Below the pieces are notes generated by a model. That model ran no database searches. It had not been told where the DNA came from and saw only the letters and a program-made list of their open reading frames with translations. Positions 11,099 to 22,516 of a DNA stretch of 64,000 nt are shown one piece after another (the first letter of the stretch is position 1; every line of letters begins with the position of its first letter). The translations under genes were made by a program, and so were the position numbers. Source of the stretch: Microvelia longipes (lineage: Eukaryota; Arthropoda; Insecta; Hemiptera; Veliidae); assembly GCA_018340805.1 (NCBI GenBank), contig JACMZG010000008.1, positions 16,143,384 to 16,207,383 of the forward strand. Reading direction: 5' to 3'.

Positions 11099-11190
11099 GT
11101 TATATATATATATATATATAATATATATATATATTTTTTTTGTAAATGGACAATAGTCCGTATATTGTTAAATAAATAAATAAATATTGT
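11099..11190 (+). repeat. AT microsatellite followed by LINE-like 3' tail
   Basis: An AT run (11101-11134) is followed by TGGACAATAGTCCGTATATT and then AAATAAATAAATAAATA. A short stem plus a tetranucleotide tail is how many non-LTR elements end. The body of such an element was not recognised upstream. Confidence 0.35.
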
Positions 11191-11390
11191 TATGTTATTA
11201 TGTCAACTTGATATTTTATTTTCAAATGTTAGTTTATTTATATTGTTAAAAAAATAGTGATTTAAAAATAAATTTTGGGGAAATATATTGACAATTTAAG
11301 GTTAATATTAATTATGTAGTATGATTTAGAGATATCTAGTGTGGAGCAGAGACTATAGATACTTAAACAGTAAGACTGTCGACTCAATGG

Positions 11391-12090
11391 TGGGAAATTT
11401 GGATTCCGAACGACGCTAGCGCTGCGGCGGACCTACCTTTCAATTGAGTGGGCGTGTCTTAATTTCCGCTTTATGCCCACAGTCAGTTTGAAATTTAATT
11501 TTTATACTTTGTATAGTTATACTTCTAACCAACCCTACCACTTTAATCTTACACAGAACACTTGTGATTATTTTTAAGTTTTTCATTTAAGTAATTTATT
11601 AATTTAATTGATTCAATCAGGTAACAATGAAATAGTGGCTAAAGTTTTACACGTGCTAAAAGATAGATTTTGGCATTTAATGCAGCCTGTATTTTAATTA
11701 CATCGGCGAGATGCGCACATGTGATTAAATGTAATTCCTGATAAAATCGACTAAATCAATAAATTAATTAAATAATACTTATCTGCCATCATTAGCGTTC
11801 TCTGGAAGTTTTAAAAAGTTTCTATTTACTTTTAGTTTCTGAATTTGGAAATACAGAACATGCAACGGCTAACCGTTTTTGTGAAAAATACATACAGAAA
11901 ACAATCAACTTTATAATAATAATAAATGTAGCTGTCATAACAAAGAATTGTCATGGTATTCATAAATTTAAATATAAAAATATAATCAGTCATCTTTGGA
12001 AAGCTATTGGGGTTAGTTCATGAGTTGTCCGAACCGGTCCGCCGCAGCGCTATTTTTAGTAGCTTGCGATAATGGAATCCAAACTTTTCC
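11391..12090. mobile_element. MITE-like inverted repeat, ~0.7 kb
   Basis: The left sequence TTTGGATTCCGAACG...GCGCTGCGGCGGACC (about 11398-11433) is matched in reverse complement at 12036-12085 (GGTCCGCCGCAGCGC then GGAATCCAAA). The interior has a second, weaker inverted pair around ATTAATTTAATTGATT (near 11600) and its complement (near 11750). There is no coding sequence. The outer borders and any target-site duplication are not clear. Confidence 0.5.
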
Positions 12091-12249
12091 TCATTTAAGT
12101 TAACCCCCCCCCCCTGGTGTGGAGGATGTTAAAAATATATTTTGATAGTTGACTGACAGATAAATAAATAATTATAGAAGTGTCATATGATGTCAATATA
12201 TTTCATTCTTGCTCAGGAATCCAAAGCGTTTCATATTTTTTAACACGCC

Positions 12250-13317
12250 GTGTGTACTAGTAATTTTGGACGGGGTAAAAGAGGTTTCCTGTTGGGTTAT
12301 AAAAAATCAAAAGAAAATATTATCTGTTTTGAGAATTTGGAAGAAGTTTTTAATTTAATCAAAATAAAATGTAAAAATATGTCCTTGTGTTTGTTACCTT
12401 TGTACCTTAATTGTACGGATTGGGATAACGACTTTAACAAAATGCATGATTTCATTACTAACACTAGAAATAAGGCCTTAATATTAATGGGAGATACTAA
12501 TACAAGAATAGGAAGAGAGCAGATTGTTCCGGATGAGATATGTGAGGGGTTGCCTATTGAGTCTGTAAGAAATTCTAAAGATAACATCCTTGACAACAGG
12601 GGTAAGAGGTTCTTAGAGTTATGCGAGGATGAAAATTTAGTTGTATTAAACGGTAGAACTGAGGCCGATCCCACTGGACAGTGGACATTTATAGGCCCCA
12701 TGGGGCGGTCAGTAAATGATTTATGTTGTTTAAGTTCAGATGGTCTGACTGAATTGGTTGATATGAGAGTTAGTTTGAAACACTATTCAGACCATATGCC
12801 TATAGAGTTAACTCTTTTAAGCAGTGAAAACTGTCTTATGGAATCGGCCAATGTGTTACCATTATTGCCAAAATTACTTTGGACTGAAGAAGATAAACTT
12901 ATGCACAGTGGTAGACTACAATGGTGGACACAGACCATTCTACATTGCCCTGAGAACATAGAAGAGCATATAGTAGCCCTCCACAATGCAATTAAGGAGA
13001 GCGCAGCTCATGGTCAAAAACAGGTAAGTAACGGTGAAGGAAACAAAGCTATAAAAGTATTCAAGCAGCCTTGGTATGATGCAGAGTGCTACAAAGCTAG
13101 AAAAACCTCTTTTAAGACCTTAAATGATTTTGATACAAAAGATTCTACCGAGAGCAGACTTGAATACCTTAAAGCTAATAAAGAATATAAAAATCTTTGT
13201 AGGGTTAAAGAGAAGGAACATAATTTTAATTTGGTGGAGGAATTAATGTCTGTGAAAGATTCAGCAGGCTTTTGGGATAAAATTAACCTATTTAAAAAAA
13301 GAACGTTCATAATTAGT
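12250..13317 (+). pseudogene. LINE A, endonuclease part of ORF2 (5' segment)
   Basis: This frame of about 356 codons has the second half of an APE-type endonuclease: ILMGDTNTRIG (the GDxN motif), WTFIGPMGRSVNDLCC, and HYSDHMPIELTLL with the catalytic SDH. A linker with a basic WYDAECYKARKTSFKTLN segment follows, then GFWDKINLFKKRT. The start of the endonuclease is missing or scrambled before 12250. The frame is continuous up to 13317, where a second LINE is inserted. Reading resumes in the same frame at 15879 once that insert is removed. The enzyme nicks genomic DNA to prime reverse transcription. Confidence 0.82.
13309..13317 (+). repeat. target-site duplication of LINE B, left copy
   Basis: ATAATTAGT occurs here and again at 15870-15878, exactly bracketing LINE B. 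The left copy is the last three codons before the interrupted LINE A frame. Confidence 0.85.
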
Positions 13318-13324
13318 TCATAAT

Positions 13325-15584
13325 ATTAAAAAGCCACCCTGGTTTAATGAAGAATGCTATGAATTGAAACAATTAATGAAGACTAATCTTAAACTATGCA
13401 AGCGAACAAAATTTTTAATTCTTCATCTTGTTGATAATTTTATTTGCTCAAAAAAGAAATACTTTAAAACTATAAGATACTACAGAAAGGCCTACAATAA
13501 AATCCAATTGGATAAACTATCAAACTGTAAAGATACCAAATCATTCTGGCAAGCAGTCAAATCTTTTTCCCTAAAAAATGTAAAACCCTTCAATCAACTT
13601 ACCCTCAAAGAATTTCAATTCTCCTTAAACTTCTTACACCCTTAAATTTCTTAGATCCTTCTCCACCTCATCCTTTTCTTGACAAAGAATTTACATTAGA
13701 CGAGCTACACAATGTTTTCAGTAAATGTAAGAATGGCAAAGCTTCAGGCCCAGACGGACTTCCGTATGAGTTTTTTAAAAATCTACCATCAAATTGGACC
13801 CAGTTTATGATCAATACGTACAATAAAGTTTTAGAGTCTGAGGAGGTACCTGAGGCCTGGAGTGAAACCATTTTTAAATTCATACATAAAAAAGGCGATC
13901 AAGCAGATTTTTTAAATTACAGAGGAATTGCTCTTACTAATGCTGTGAGTAAGATCTTCACCAGTATGCTTTCCAAGAGATTATCTACCTGGGCAGAAAG
14001 TAACGACATCATTCCTGAGGAACAGGCTGGTTTTAGGGAAGGCAGAGGATGCGTTGATCATATTTTTTCTTTATATTCAGTAATCAGCACTCAACTTATT
14101 AATGGTTACCCCTATATTATAGTTATATTTGTTGATTTTAAAAAAGCGTTTGACTCTGTCCCTCATGAAATTCTATGGAAAAAGCTGTTTCAACTGGGTT
14201 TAAGTCCTAAATGTATAAGAATATTAATTGATCTCTACTCCAAGGCAAAAGCAAGGGCGGAAGTGAATGGAACTAGGTCAAATCCAGTTGATATAACAGA
14301 AGGACTATTACAGGGCGAGCCACTTTCTTCATTTTTATTTTTAGCATTCTTATGCGATATTGTAGACTTTTTTAAATCTAAGGGTTTTAGAGGAGCTAAA
14401 ATAACTCAATTGATTCACATTATACTCCTACTTTACGCAGACAGTTGGACTGAGGCCCAGGATCTCTTAGATACCCTTGAGGAGTATTGCCGTTTGAAGT
14501 GGAGAAAACCAAGGCAGTTGTATTCAGTCGCTCAACAAGGCCAAGAATTCTTAGACCTCTTAAATTTAAAAGAAAGAATGTAGAATACGTCAAAGAATAT
14601 AACTACTTGGGAGTTTTATTTACATCTTCTTGCAAGTTTTATAAAACTTCACTACACTTTAGCTCAAAAGCTAAAATTGCCCTGGGAAGAGTTCGAGCCA
14701 TTCTGTCAAAGTCTAAATCAGATAGTTGGGAAACTAAGGTGAAACTTCTACACTCTACTATTAAACCGACTCTTCTCTATGCTGCAGAAGTCTGGGGCCC
14801 CAGGTACATGAATGATTTGGAATCCATCCAGTCATCCTATTTTAAATCTATACTCCAGTTGTCAAGGAGCACTCCTCATTACCTGCTGAGACTAGAGTGT
14901 GGTATTCTGCCGATATCCACAACCATTTTCAAACAAATGACGTCAATGTGGCTCAGAATATCCAATATGGCCTCGACTCGTCTACCTAGAGCCTGTCTTC
15001 AGAGCCTAATAGAACTAGACTCCAAGCGCCATAATATGCCTCAATATAACTGGGTATCACAATACAAGCAGCAGCTGCAAGTTATAGGCTCTCTTGAAGA
15101 CTTGACTTTGGGCCATTCAAACTTCTCCAGTTCCTACAAGTTTCTCCTCCGCAAGTTCAATAACCATTTATTCAGCACCGATATCGAAAAAGCAATAAAT
15201 AGTACATATTCACCTTTATATAGACATATATCTTCTCTTTCCTCTATCTGCGAGAATTATCTTGAAATGAAAGCTCCCATTTCCAAAGCTAGATTAGTAT
15301 CCCAAATAAGACTGTCTAATTATTCTACTAATCATACATCAAAAATTTACCACAATAAACATGCCTATATATTTAATCCTTGCAATACCTGTCCACACTG
15401 TCCTAATAATTCTGATACCCTGACTCACTTCATAAATCACTATCTTTACTACAATCCACACCGTGCCCTTTTAGTATCCTTTTTCCCAGGGGAGCAAATC
15501 TTTAATTTATTAAATATTAACTCTAAATTTAAATTTAATCTAATATATTTAACATTAAATAGAATGTTCTCCTCAAGAAATTAA
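13325..15584 (+). pseudogene. LINE B ORF2, reverse transcriptase and C-terminal zinc-finger region
   Basis: After a linker (to ~13645), the RT begins with KCKNGKASGPDGLPYEFF near 13730. It continues with KLNYRGIALTNAVSK-like sequence, EEQAGFREGRGCVDHIF and FVDFKKAFDSVPH (the first catalytic aspartate). In the LLQGEPLSSFLF motif the usual proline-glutamine order is altered. The catalytic YADD box near 14434 reads YADS because bases are missing, and the frame shifts soon after, so this RT is dead. From 14487 a second frame carries the thumb (EYNYLGVLF), a long C-terminal domain, and CNTCPHC...HFINH near 15385, a CCHH-type zinc finger. The stop is at 15582-15584. Confidence 0.85.
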
Positions 15585-15589
15585 GTTTC

Positions 15590-15868
15590 GTTTGAAACTT
15601 ACGAAGTTTTATTTATTTTATTCTATTTTTTATTTTCAAATTTAAATCAAGTTTTTTCTTAATTTTGCTGTTTTGTTTTTTACATTAAAATTTTGAGGAT
15701 ATTCATTTAATTTTCTTATTTACAAGTTTAGAGCTATTAATCATAGTTTTTCTATGTATTTTTCTGTGTTAATTTATTTATGTATACAAATTCTAAGAAC
15801 ACCCATTTGTAAGAAATGTAATTTCTTAAAACAAATATAGATTATTATTATTATTATTATTATTATAT
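15590..15868 (+). other. LINE B 3' UTR and ATT-repeat tail
   Basis: AT-rich sequence after the ORF2 stop ends in about nine ATT units. The right target-site duplication follows at once. Confidence 0.75.
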
Positions 15869-15869
15869 T

Positions 15870-15878
15870 ATAATTAGT
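15870..15878 (+). repeat. target-site duplication of LINE B, right copy
   Basis: Second ATAATTAGT. LINE A coding sequence continues directly after it (NDISGANWKNHFEKLL), in the frame left at 13317. Confidence 0.85.
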
Positions 15879-17281
15879 AATGATATATCTGGTGCAAACT
15901 GGAAAAATCATTTTGAAAAACTGCTGAATCTTCCACAAACAAATGTGGACCATACTATTATGCACTATCCATTGGAATATTGTTTAGTAATACAAGAGTT
16001 AGATAAGCCTTTCAGTTTACATGAACTCAAAGAAACATTAAGTCCAAAAATAACTAAGCTCCCGGATTGGATAGAATCCCGACTGAGTTTGATAAAAATG
16101 CCCCAGATAATTTTTTACAAGAAGTGCTAAAACTTTTTAATAAAATGTATGATGTCCTACGTACCAGAGGACTTTAAAAAATCAATTATTTTTCCTATAT
16201 TTAAAAAAGGGAATCCAGCAGACGTATCAAACTATAGAGGAATATCCTTCCTAGATGCAATTTATAAATTGCTTACAGGTATGATCTTAAATAGAATGAT
16301 TAGTTTTTGCGATAAAAATAAAATTATAATTGAAAATCAAGCAGGATTTAGGAGAGGATATTCCACGATAGATAATATTTTTAATCTCATGAACATAGCC
16401 AATATTGGGAAAAGATTGTATGTTTTCTTTGTGGATTTTAAATCCGCATTTGATACTATTAATAGACCCGCTCTGTACCAAAAATTAAGAGAACTTGGTT
16501 TCTCAGACAAATTAATAAAATTTATAATGGCCATGTATGATGGTACAGAGTCAGTAGTATGGACTTCTAAGGGCACAACTGCAGGCTTCAAAACAGCCTC
16601 TAGGCTTAGACAGGGCTGTTTATTAAGTCCTCTTTTATTTCTACTCTTTATAAATGACTTAGAAAAAGCACTTACTGGGGGTTTAAGAATAAATGGAAAA
16701 ATAATAAAAATACTTCTTTACTGTGACGACATAGTCCTGATTTGCTCTGATCCAGTCACTATGAGGGAAATGATTTTAGATTTATACAATTATTGTGTCA
16801 AATGGAATCTTATTGTCAACTTGGATAAATCAAAAATCATGGTATTCAGGCAGGGGGGTAAACTTAAACAAATAGAAAATTGGACATATAATAGTCATCA
16901 AATTGAAATTGTGAAATCATACAAGTATCTTGGAATAAACCTGTGTTATAATTTAGGCATGAAAACACATTTTGATGAACAATTAACAGCGTCCAAATTT
17001 GTTATGAATAGTGTATGGTCCAAAGTCTACTCTACTAATATTGTCCCTTTTGACAAAAATCTAAACTTTTCTTTTCAACTGCTATGGCAAAAATAAACTA
17101 TGGTAATCAGGTCTGGGGCTTTTAATGGGTAGAACAAGCAGAGAAACTTATAAGATATTTTGTAAAGAGGGTTTTAGCTTTACCAAACTCGACACCAAAT
17201 TATCAAATAACTTTAGAAACAGGACTTGAACCTGCAGTAGTAAACAATCTAGAGATACATTTGAAATATTTACTCAAAGTA
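15879..17281 (+). pseudogene. LINE A, reverse transcriptase part of ORF2 (3' segment)
   Basis: This is the downstream half of the element interrupted by LINE B. RT motifs appear in order: FKKSIIFPIFKKGNPADVSN, NYRGISFLDAIYKLL, ENQAGFRRGYSTIDNIF, FVDFKSAFDTINR (first aspartate), RLRQGCLLSPLLF, and LLYCDDIVLI near 16720 (the YxDD box with cysteine). SYKYLGINL and a thumb segment follow. Frameshifts near 16055, 16150 and 17090 break it. Just after a C-terminal ALPNSTPNYQITLETGLEP segment, sequence switches at ~17281 to a Gypsy zinc knuckle, so the LINE 3' end is missing. The active-site residues remain, but the copy cannot be functional. Confidence 0.82.
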
Positions 17282-17304
17282 CTGGGCACATTTCTACTGC
17301 TTGC

Positions 17305-17811
17305 CCTAAAGGCAAAAAGAATGACACATCGGTTAATTATGTGTCGGAAGAAGATTCTGATGATCAAGAGTCAAGCACTTCTGAAGCCATTGATTTGTCT
17401 GTGGTAGACATGTTTTCTATGACAAAGGAATCTATTTCAATAATTAATCCGGTATTTGTGCAACTTGAAGTTAATGGAGTATGCATGGATTTTGAATTGG
17501 ATTCTGGTGCAGGGTTGTCGGTGATTCCTGTTGAAATTTATAATAACAAACTGAGTCATGTAGATTTGAAGCCAAGCTTGATAAAGCTGAGGACTTATGA
17601 TGGGGGCATAATCAGCCCTGTTGGTGAGCTAAACTGCAATATTAGGTATAAACATCTCGCCTATAAAGGTAAAATTTTAGTTGTTAAGGGTGGTAAATTA
17701 CCTCTTTTAGGTAGAGATTTATTAAAAAATTTTAAAATTAACAAACCAGCTTCTGCTTGGGTTGATAATAACAATTATGTAAATCCAATATTTAAAGATA
17801 TAAAAAATTAG
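17305..17811 (+). pseudogene. Gypsy aspartic protease
   Basis: After the acidic linker EEDSDDQESSTSEAIDLS, the retropepsin domain shows the catalytic triplet in FELDSGAGLSVIP near 17495-17530, a flap-like YDGGIISPVGEL, and the closing LPLLGRDLLKNF motif (LLGRDxL). That is one complete retropepsin monomer of about 100 residues, as expected for Gypsy. A stop at 17809-17811 and a change of frame separate it from RT. It would process Gag-Pol in an intact element. Its domain is intact in sequence although the polyprotein is broken. Confidence 0.85.
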
Positions 17812-17813
17812 AT

Positions 17814-18668
17814 TTGTTAAAAATTTTAACTGAAAATCAAGATTTGTTTTCTGAAGGTTTGGGCTGTTTCAAAGATGAAAAGGTTATTTTAGAGCTTGAA
17901 GAAGGTTATAAACCTGTTTTTTGTAAACCTCGCCCCGTTCCCTTTGCGTATAAGACTAAAGTAGAGGCCGAGTTAAAAAGGTTAGAACATGAGGGGGTAA
18001 TAACTAGGGTTGACAATTGTGAGTGGGGTACCCCTTTAGTTTTAGTTATGAAACCAAATGGTTCAGTGAGACTGTGTTTGCCTAGGATTGAAGACTTATT
18101 TGTTTCACTTGAAGGTGGGGAGTCGTATACTAAATTAGATTTAAGAAATGCGTTTAACCAATTAGAGTTAGAGGAGTCTAGTAGGAGACTGTTAGCGTGA
18201 AGCACCCATGATGGCATGTTTTTGCTAAATAGGTTACCTTACGGAACTAAGCCGGCTGCTCAGAGATTTCAGCAAGCCATTGAAAAAGTTTTGAGAGGTT
18301 TAAAAGGCGTAGGCTGTTTTATAGATGATATAATAGTAACAGGAAAAGATAAAAAAGAACATTTAAAAAATTTAAGTACTGTTTTACAAAAATTGAAAAA
18401 GGCTGGTGTTAAATTAAATTTTGATAAATGTGAGTTTTTAGACCTAATGTAAAATATCTAGGTCATATTATAAGTAAAAATGGTTTGTGTAAAGATCCAG
18501 ATAAGATATAACATAAAAGCAATTACTGATGTTAAAACACCTAAAGATGTGAAAGAAGTAAAGGCGTTTATTGGCATGATTACCTATTATGCCAAGTTTT
18601 GCAAGAATTTATCCATTAAATTAAAACCGCTTTATGATTTGTTGAAGGATGGAGTACAGTTTGATTAG
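17814..18668 (+). pseudogene. Gypsy reverse transcriptase (deleted and frameshifted)
   Basis: RT motifs are LELEEGYKPVFCKPRPVPFA, EAELKRLEHEGVI, KPNGSVRLC, YTKLDLRNAFNQLELEE (first catalytic aspartate), LLNRLPYGTKPAAQRFQQAI, and CFIDDIIVTG near 18313-18342, the F/YxDD box. Between VRLC and LPRIEDLF about 20 residues expected in this family are missing, an apparent in-frame deletion. A stop at 18198-18200 and frame changes near 18205 and 18450 follow. The tether KDVKEVKAFIGMITYYAKFCKNL connects to RNase H. The family assignment is firm; the enzyme is not functional. Confidence 0.85.
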
Positions 18669-19618
18669 ACAAAAGAAGCAGAGGAAAGTTTTATAGCTGC
18701 AAAGGATATTATTGCAGCCGATCTAAGATTAGCTCACTTCAATCCAAAATTACCCATCAAAGTGGTGTGTGATGCCAGCAAATTTGGGATTGGAGCTGCT
18801 TTGTTATTAGAATACCCAGATGGTACTGATAGGCCTGTTTGTTTTGCCTCCAGAACCCTGTCAAAGTGTGAAGTAAATTATTCCACCATCCATAAGGAAG
18901 CTTTGGCAGTTTTTTGGAGCGTAAGTAAATTCAGTTAATACTTATTGGGGTACAAATTTATATTACTGTCTGACCATAAGCCTTTGCAAGCGTTATTTGG
19001 AGAAAAGAAAGGAGTTCCTCAGATGGCTGCAGGTAGGTTACAGCGTTGGGCACTTTATTTGTCAGGTTTTGACTATATTTTTAAGCACATTAATGGTACT
19101 GTGAATACTCTGGCTGATAGCTTATCAAGGTTACCGGTTGAGAAGGGTTCTAATATGCCTGAGTGTGAGTATATTAATTTCATTGTGGAGGAAGTACCTA
19201 TATGTGCAAATGAATTAAAGAAAGCAACACTTAAAGATCCAATTTTATCAAAAGTTTCTAAGTCTGTAATGATTGGTTGGAATGGAGATTTAAATCAAGA
19301 AATAATGCCATATTACAATAAAAGACTTGAGTTATCCCTAGAGTCAGGTGTATTAATGTGGGGATTTAGAGTTATAATTCCATCTAAATTAAGGTCTAAG
19401 TTGCTTAAAGAAATCCATGCTACACATGTTGGTATAACAAAAATGAAGGCACTGTGTAGAAGCTACTTTTGGTGGCCTTCTCTTGATAAAGATCTGGAGG
19501 AAATGGCTTTAGCTTGCAAGATTTGTTTAAAAACTAGACCAAATCCACAAAAAACACCATTAACTAAATGGCCAGAAGCCAAAGGTGTTTTTGATTGAGT
19601 GCATATTGATTTTTTCTA
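18669..19618 (+). pseudogene. Gypsy RNase H and integrase N-terminal zinc domain
   Basis: RNase H has VVCDASKFGIGAALL (near 18766), CFASRTLSKCEVNYSTIHKE with its glutamate, and the DHKPLQALF and HINGTVNTLADSLSRLP motifs. A stop lies near 18936. The integrase start follows, with an HHCC zinc finger: HATHVGITKMKALCRSYFWW, then CKICLKTRP. A stop at 19596-19598 precedes VHIDFF, which would start the catalytic core, and recognisable sequence ends there. Two of the three integrase catalytic residues are therefore absent. This is a relic. Confidence 0.85.
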
Positions 19619-19997
19619 ATAGTAATATCTATTGTGTTTTATGGGTCTCTATTGACCAGTCATCTTGTTTAACGGCTTCAACTTCTCCAAGAATTACTCA
19701 TGGAGTGAAAAGTTCATTATAGGTAATAATATGACTTCTCTTAAAAATAGTTTACTATTTATCATTAAAGAAACTTACTTCTATTGTCTAGCAATTAGCT
19801 CCTTTGTCATTATTACACACTAGTCGCTTGAAGGCTATGACAATGAACCATTTAGTGAAATTAAGAGAGTGCAATAAAATAGTTATTTTTACACACCTTG
19901 AGCAAAAAGTAAGTTTATTCTGAGCGATAATAGGTTTTTAGCTTCAGGGTAGTTTTAAGGTTCGGCTCATAAAAAACCCTTAGGTATATAAGGGGTT
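19619..19997. other. unassigned sequence between Gypsy fragment and piggyBac
   Basis: No coding sequence or known repeat recognised. It ends with AGGTATATAAGGGG next to the piggyBac target site; a similar AGGTATATAGG lies just beyond the other side of that element. Confidence 0.6.
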
Positions 19998-20001
19998 TTA
20001 A

Positions 20002-20019
20002 CCCTCTAGAATGGTAACC
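20002..20019 (+). repeat. piggyBac left terminal inverted repeat
   Basis: CCCTCTAGAATGGTAACC, directly after TTAA. It pairs with 22517-22534 apart from a CT insertion. Confidence 0.9.
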
Positions 20020-20404
20020 CTTCGTCGTTTTGACGAACACTTATTTTGTTTTTGATATAACTAGGTTATCAGTTACCCCACCCCCACTTCCATTCATCTA
20101 TGTGTGGCACACAGTATCCTGTCTCGAATCATACCATCTTCAGTTGATTGCTGCAATTAGTAGGGAACGCATTACGTCTTTTGTCTGTACCTACTTCGTC
20201 GTATCGACGAAGGGTAACTGTGTAGCGTAAATTTTTGCATCGTCATTTCGACGAAGGGTAACCAAAATAAGGGGTAAGTAAATTATCATTATATTTTTTT
20301 TTTATCTTTTTACTATTAAACATATAAGTATTTTTTGTCTATACTAGTTTTCAACCAATTGTAATATTTCTTTATGTTTTAATTTTAATTTTTTTTGTAG
20401 GAAG

Positions 20405-22256
20405 ATGGATAAACGTTTCAGTGATCCTGAGGAAATTTTAAAAATCATGCAGGAGATGTCTAGTGATGAAGGTTCAGAGGACGAAGATTTTCTTATTCAA
20501 GAAGACTACGAAGACAGTGACCTCGATCCTGATGATGCAATTGAGTCTGAAGAGGATGTCATGAAGAATATTGTAGACATAGAAAAAGATGTATCGCAGA
20601 AAGCAAAGAAAAAGAAATTAGGAAAAATAACGTCAGAAGAAAAAGAAAAACATGCAGATACAAATACAACAAATCCTAAGCTACTTATACTTCCTGGGGA
20701 CCACATAAAAGGGAAAAATGGCTACGAATGGGTAACCAAACCTACACCAATAGCCCAAAACAAAAAAGTTGCCAAAAAAAACATTGTACACGTCACTCCA
20801 GGCCCTCAAGGTGAAGCCAGAAATGCATTGACACCAGCAAAATGCTTTCAATTATTTTTTTCTGAAAATATGATAACTGATGTGGTAAAATTTACAAACC
20901 AGGAAATAGAAGTCCAAAGAAGAGCTTATGCTGAAAAATTACAGAACAAAAGCACATTCCGAAATACGACTACACAAGAAATAAATTCACTTCTAGGCAT
21001 ACTTATTTTATCGGCTGCTATGAAAAATAATCACTTATCTACAGATCACCTTTTTGATTCTTCCCTGTGTGGAGATCGATACAAGGCAATCATGTCAAAT
21101 AAACGCTTTAATTTCTTGATTAATTGTCTGAGATTTGATAACAAAGAAACGTGAGAAGAAAGGAAAAGAGAGAACAAGCTCGCACCTATTTCTTCTATTT
21201 GGGATATCTTTATAGATAACTGTAAGAAATCATACAGATCTGGATTGTACATAACAATAGATGAGCAACTGGTTGGCTTCAGAGGGCGCTGTCCCTTTAG
21301 AATGCACATACCTTCAAAGCCCAATAGATATGGTTTAAAACTAATTTTAATGTGCGATAATTCGACCAAGTATCTGGTAAATGCCATTCCGTACACAGGA
21401 AAAGGGACAACGCCTCCTGGAGCCCCTGTTGCTTCAAAATTGGTCCAAGACTTGGTTAAGCCTATCATAAATTCTAACCGAAACATTACCATGGACAATT
21501 GGTTCACTAGTCTACCTTTGGCGGAAAAGTTGTCTGAATTAAAACTTACCATGTTAGGAACCATAAGGAAAATCAAACCAGAGCTACCTACTGAAATATC
21601 TTATCAAAATCGCAAAATTGATACAAGTATTTTTCTTTTTTCCAAGAATTCGGATATTAAAGCGGTGTCTTACAAACCTACACCGAATAAATTGGTTACA
21701 TTGATATCAACGCTCCATGATGACGATGGAATCGACGAACAGACAGGGAAGCCTTTTATAGTTTTGAATTATAATCAAACCAAAGGTGGAGTTGACAGTT
21801 TTGACCAAATGTGCCAAACAATGAACGCGGGGCGAAAAACTAGAAGGTGGCCACTAGCGTTTTTTTATAACATGATTAATATTGATTCAATAAACGCATT
21901 CGTAATTTACCTCCACAATTATCATAGAACTAACAACACTTCTACAATGAAGCCATTCTCAAGATTTGATTTCATGATAAAGCTGCAAGAATCACTTACT
22001 GAGCAATTGATGAGAGAAAGACTTGAAAATCCCTTTTTATCGAAAAGTCTGCTGAGCACTATTCAAGGCGTCTTGGGAGAACCTGTTGCTAGCACTTCTG
22101 CTAGGCCAATAAATCAAAATATGGAACCTGGAACTTCAGGAGAAAGAAAAATTTGTAGTTTCTGTCCATATCAGAAACGAAGAATGACGAAGTCGTGTTG
22201 CTCAGCATATATGTGGAGAGCATCAATTCAAAAATTGCCCCAGCTGTAGAATGTAA
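20405..22256 (+). pseudogene. piggyBac transposase (one stop, one frameshift)
   Basis: The ATG at 20405 opens an acidic N-terminus (SSDEGSEDEDFLIQEDYEDS) typical of the family, followed by the dimerisation and DNA-binding region (NSLLGILILSAAMKNNHLS). The three catalytic aspartates are visible in TIDEQLVGFRGRC (codon 286), TMDNWFTSLP (364) and GGVDSFDQM (464). Their spacings of 78 and 100 residues fit the D268, D346 and D447 of the original piggyBac. TGA at 21152-21154, in ETxEERKREN, is most simply a CGA-to-TGA change. Near 22200 a frameshift moves the cysteine-rich end (CSFCPYQKRR...QHICGEHQFKNCPSCRM) into another frame, which closes at 22254-22256. The enzyme cuts and pastes the element at TTAA. 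Confidence 0.93.
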
Positions 22257-22516
22257 ACAATAGCTCTCTAGCTAGTAAATTGTGTTAATATACTTTTATT
22301 ATTATACTTATATTATTTCTTACTTTTTTGTATAATAAAAATAAATAAATGCGTAAAAATATTTTTTAAACCTGCTAAAAATAAATAAATAATAAGCTAA
22401 AAAATACAAAAAAAAAACAAAAAGTGCTAAAAATATAAACAAAAAAATGATATAAACAAAGTCTAAATCAGTAGTAGTCGTTTCGATGAAGGGTTACCAA
22501 TAAGCGAGAAAAATGT

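Larger units (their letters stand above)
13318..15868 (+). mobile_element. LINE B, 5'-truncated non-LTR retrotransposon inserted in LINE A
   Basis: It starts abruptly inside its own ORF2 linker (KKPPWFNEECYELK) and runs through RT and a C-terminal zinc-finger region, then a ~250-base 3' UTR. It finishes in an ATT-repeat tail (15843-15868). The 9-bp duplication ATAATTAGT flanks it. 5' truncation, a simple-repeat tail and a short target duplication are the signature of target-primed reverse transcription. Tail type and coding order suggest an I/Jockey-like clade, but the exact clade is not settled. Confidence 0.85.
17282..19618 (+). mobile_element. Ty3/Gypsy pol fragment, truncated at both ends
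   Basis: It begins inside the last Gag zinc knuckle (GHISTACPKGKK) and ends just after the integrase zinc domain (VHIDFF). No LTR is seen on either side. The left edge abuts LINE A and the right edge abuts ~380 bases of unrecognised sequence before piggyBac. Confidence 0.85.
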
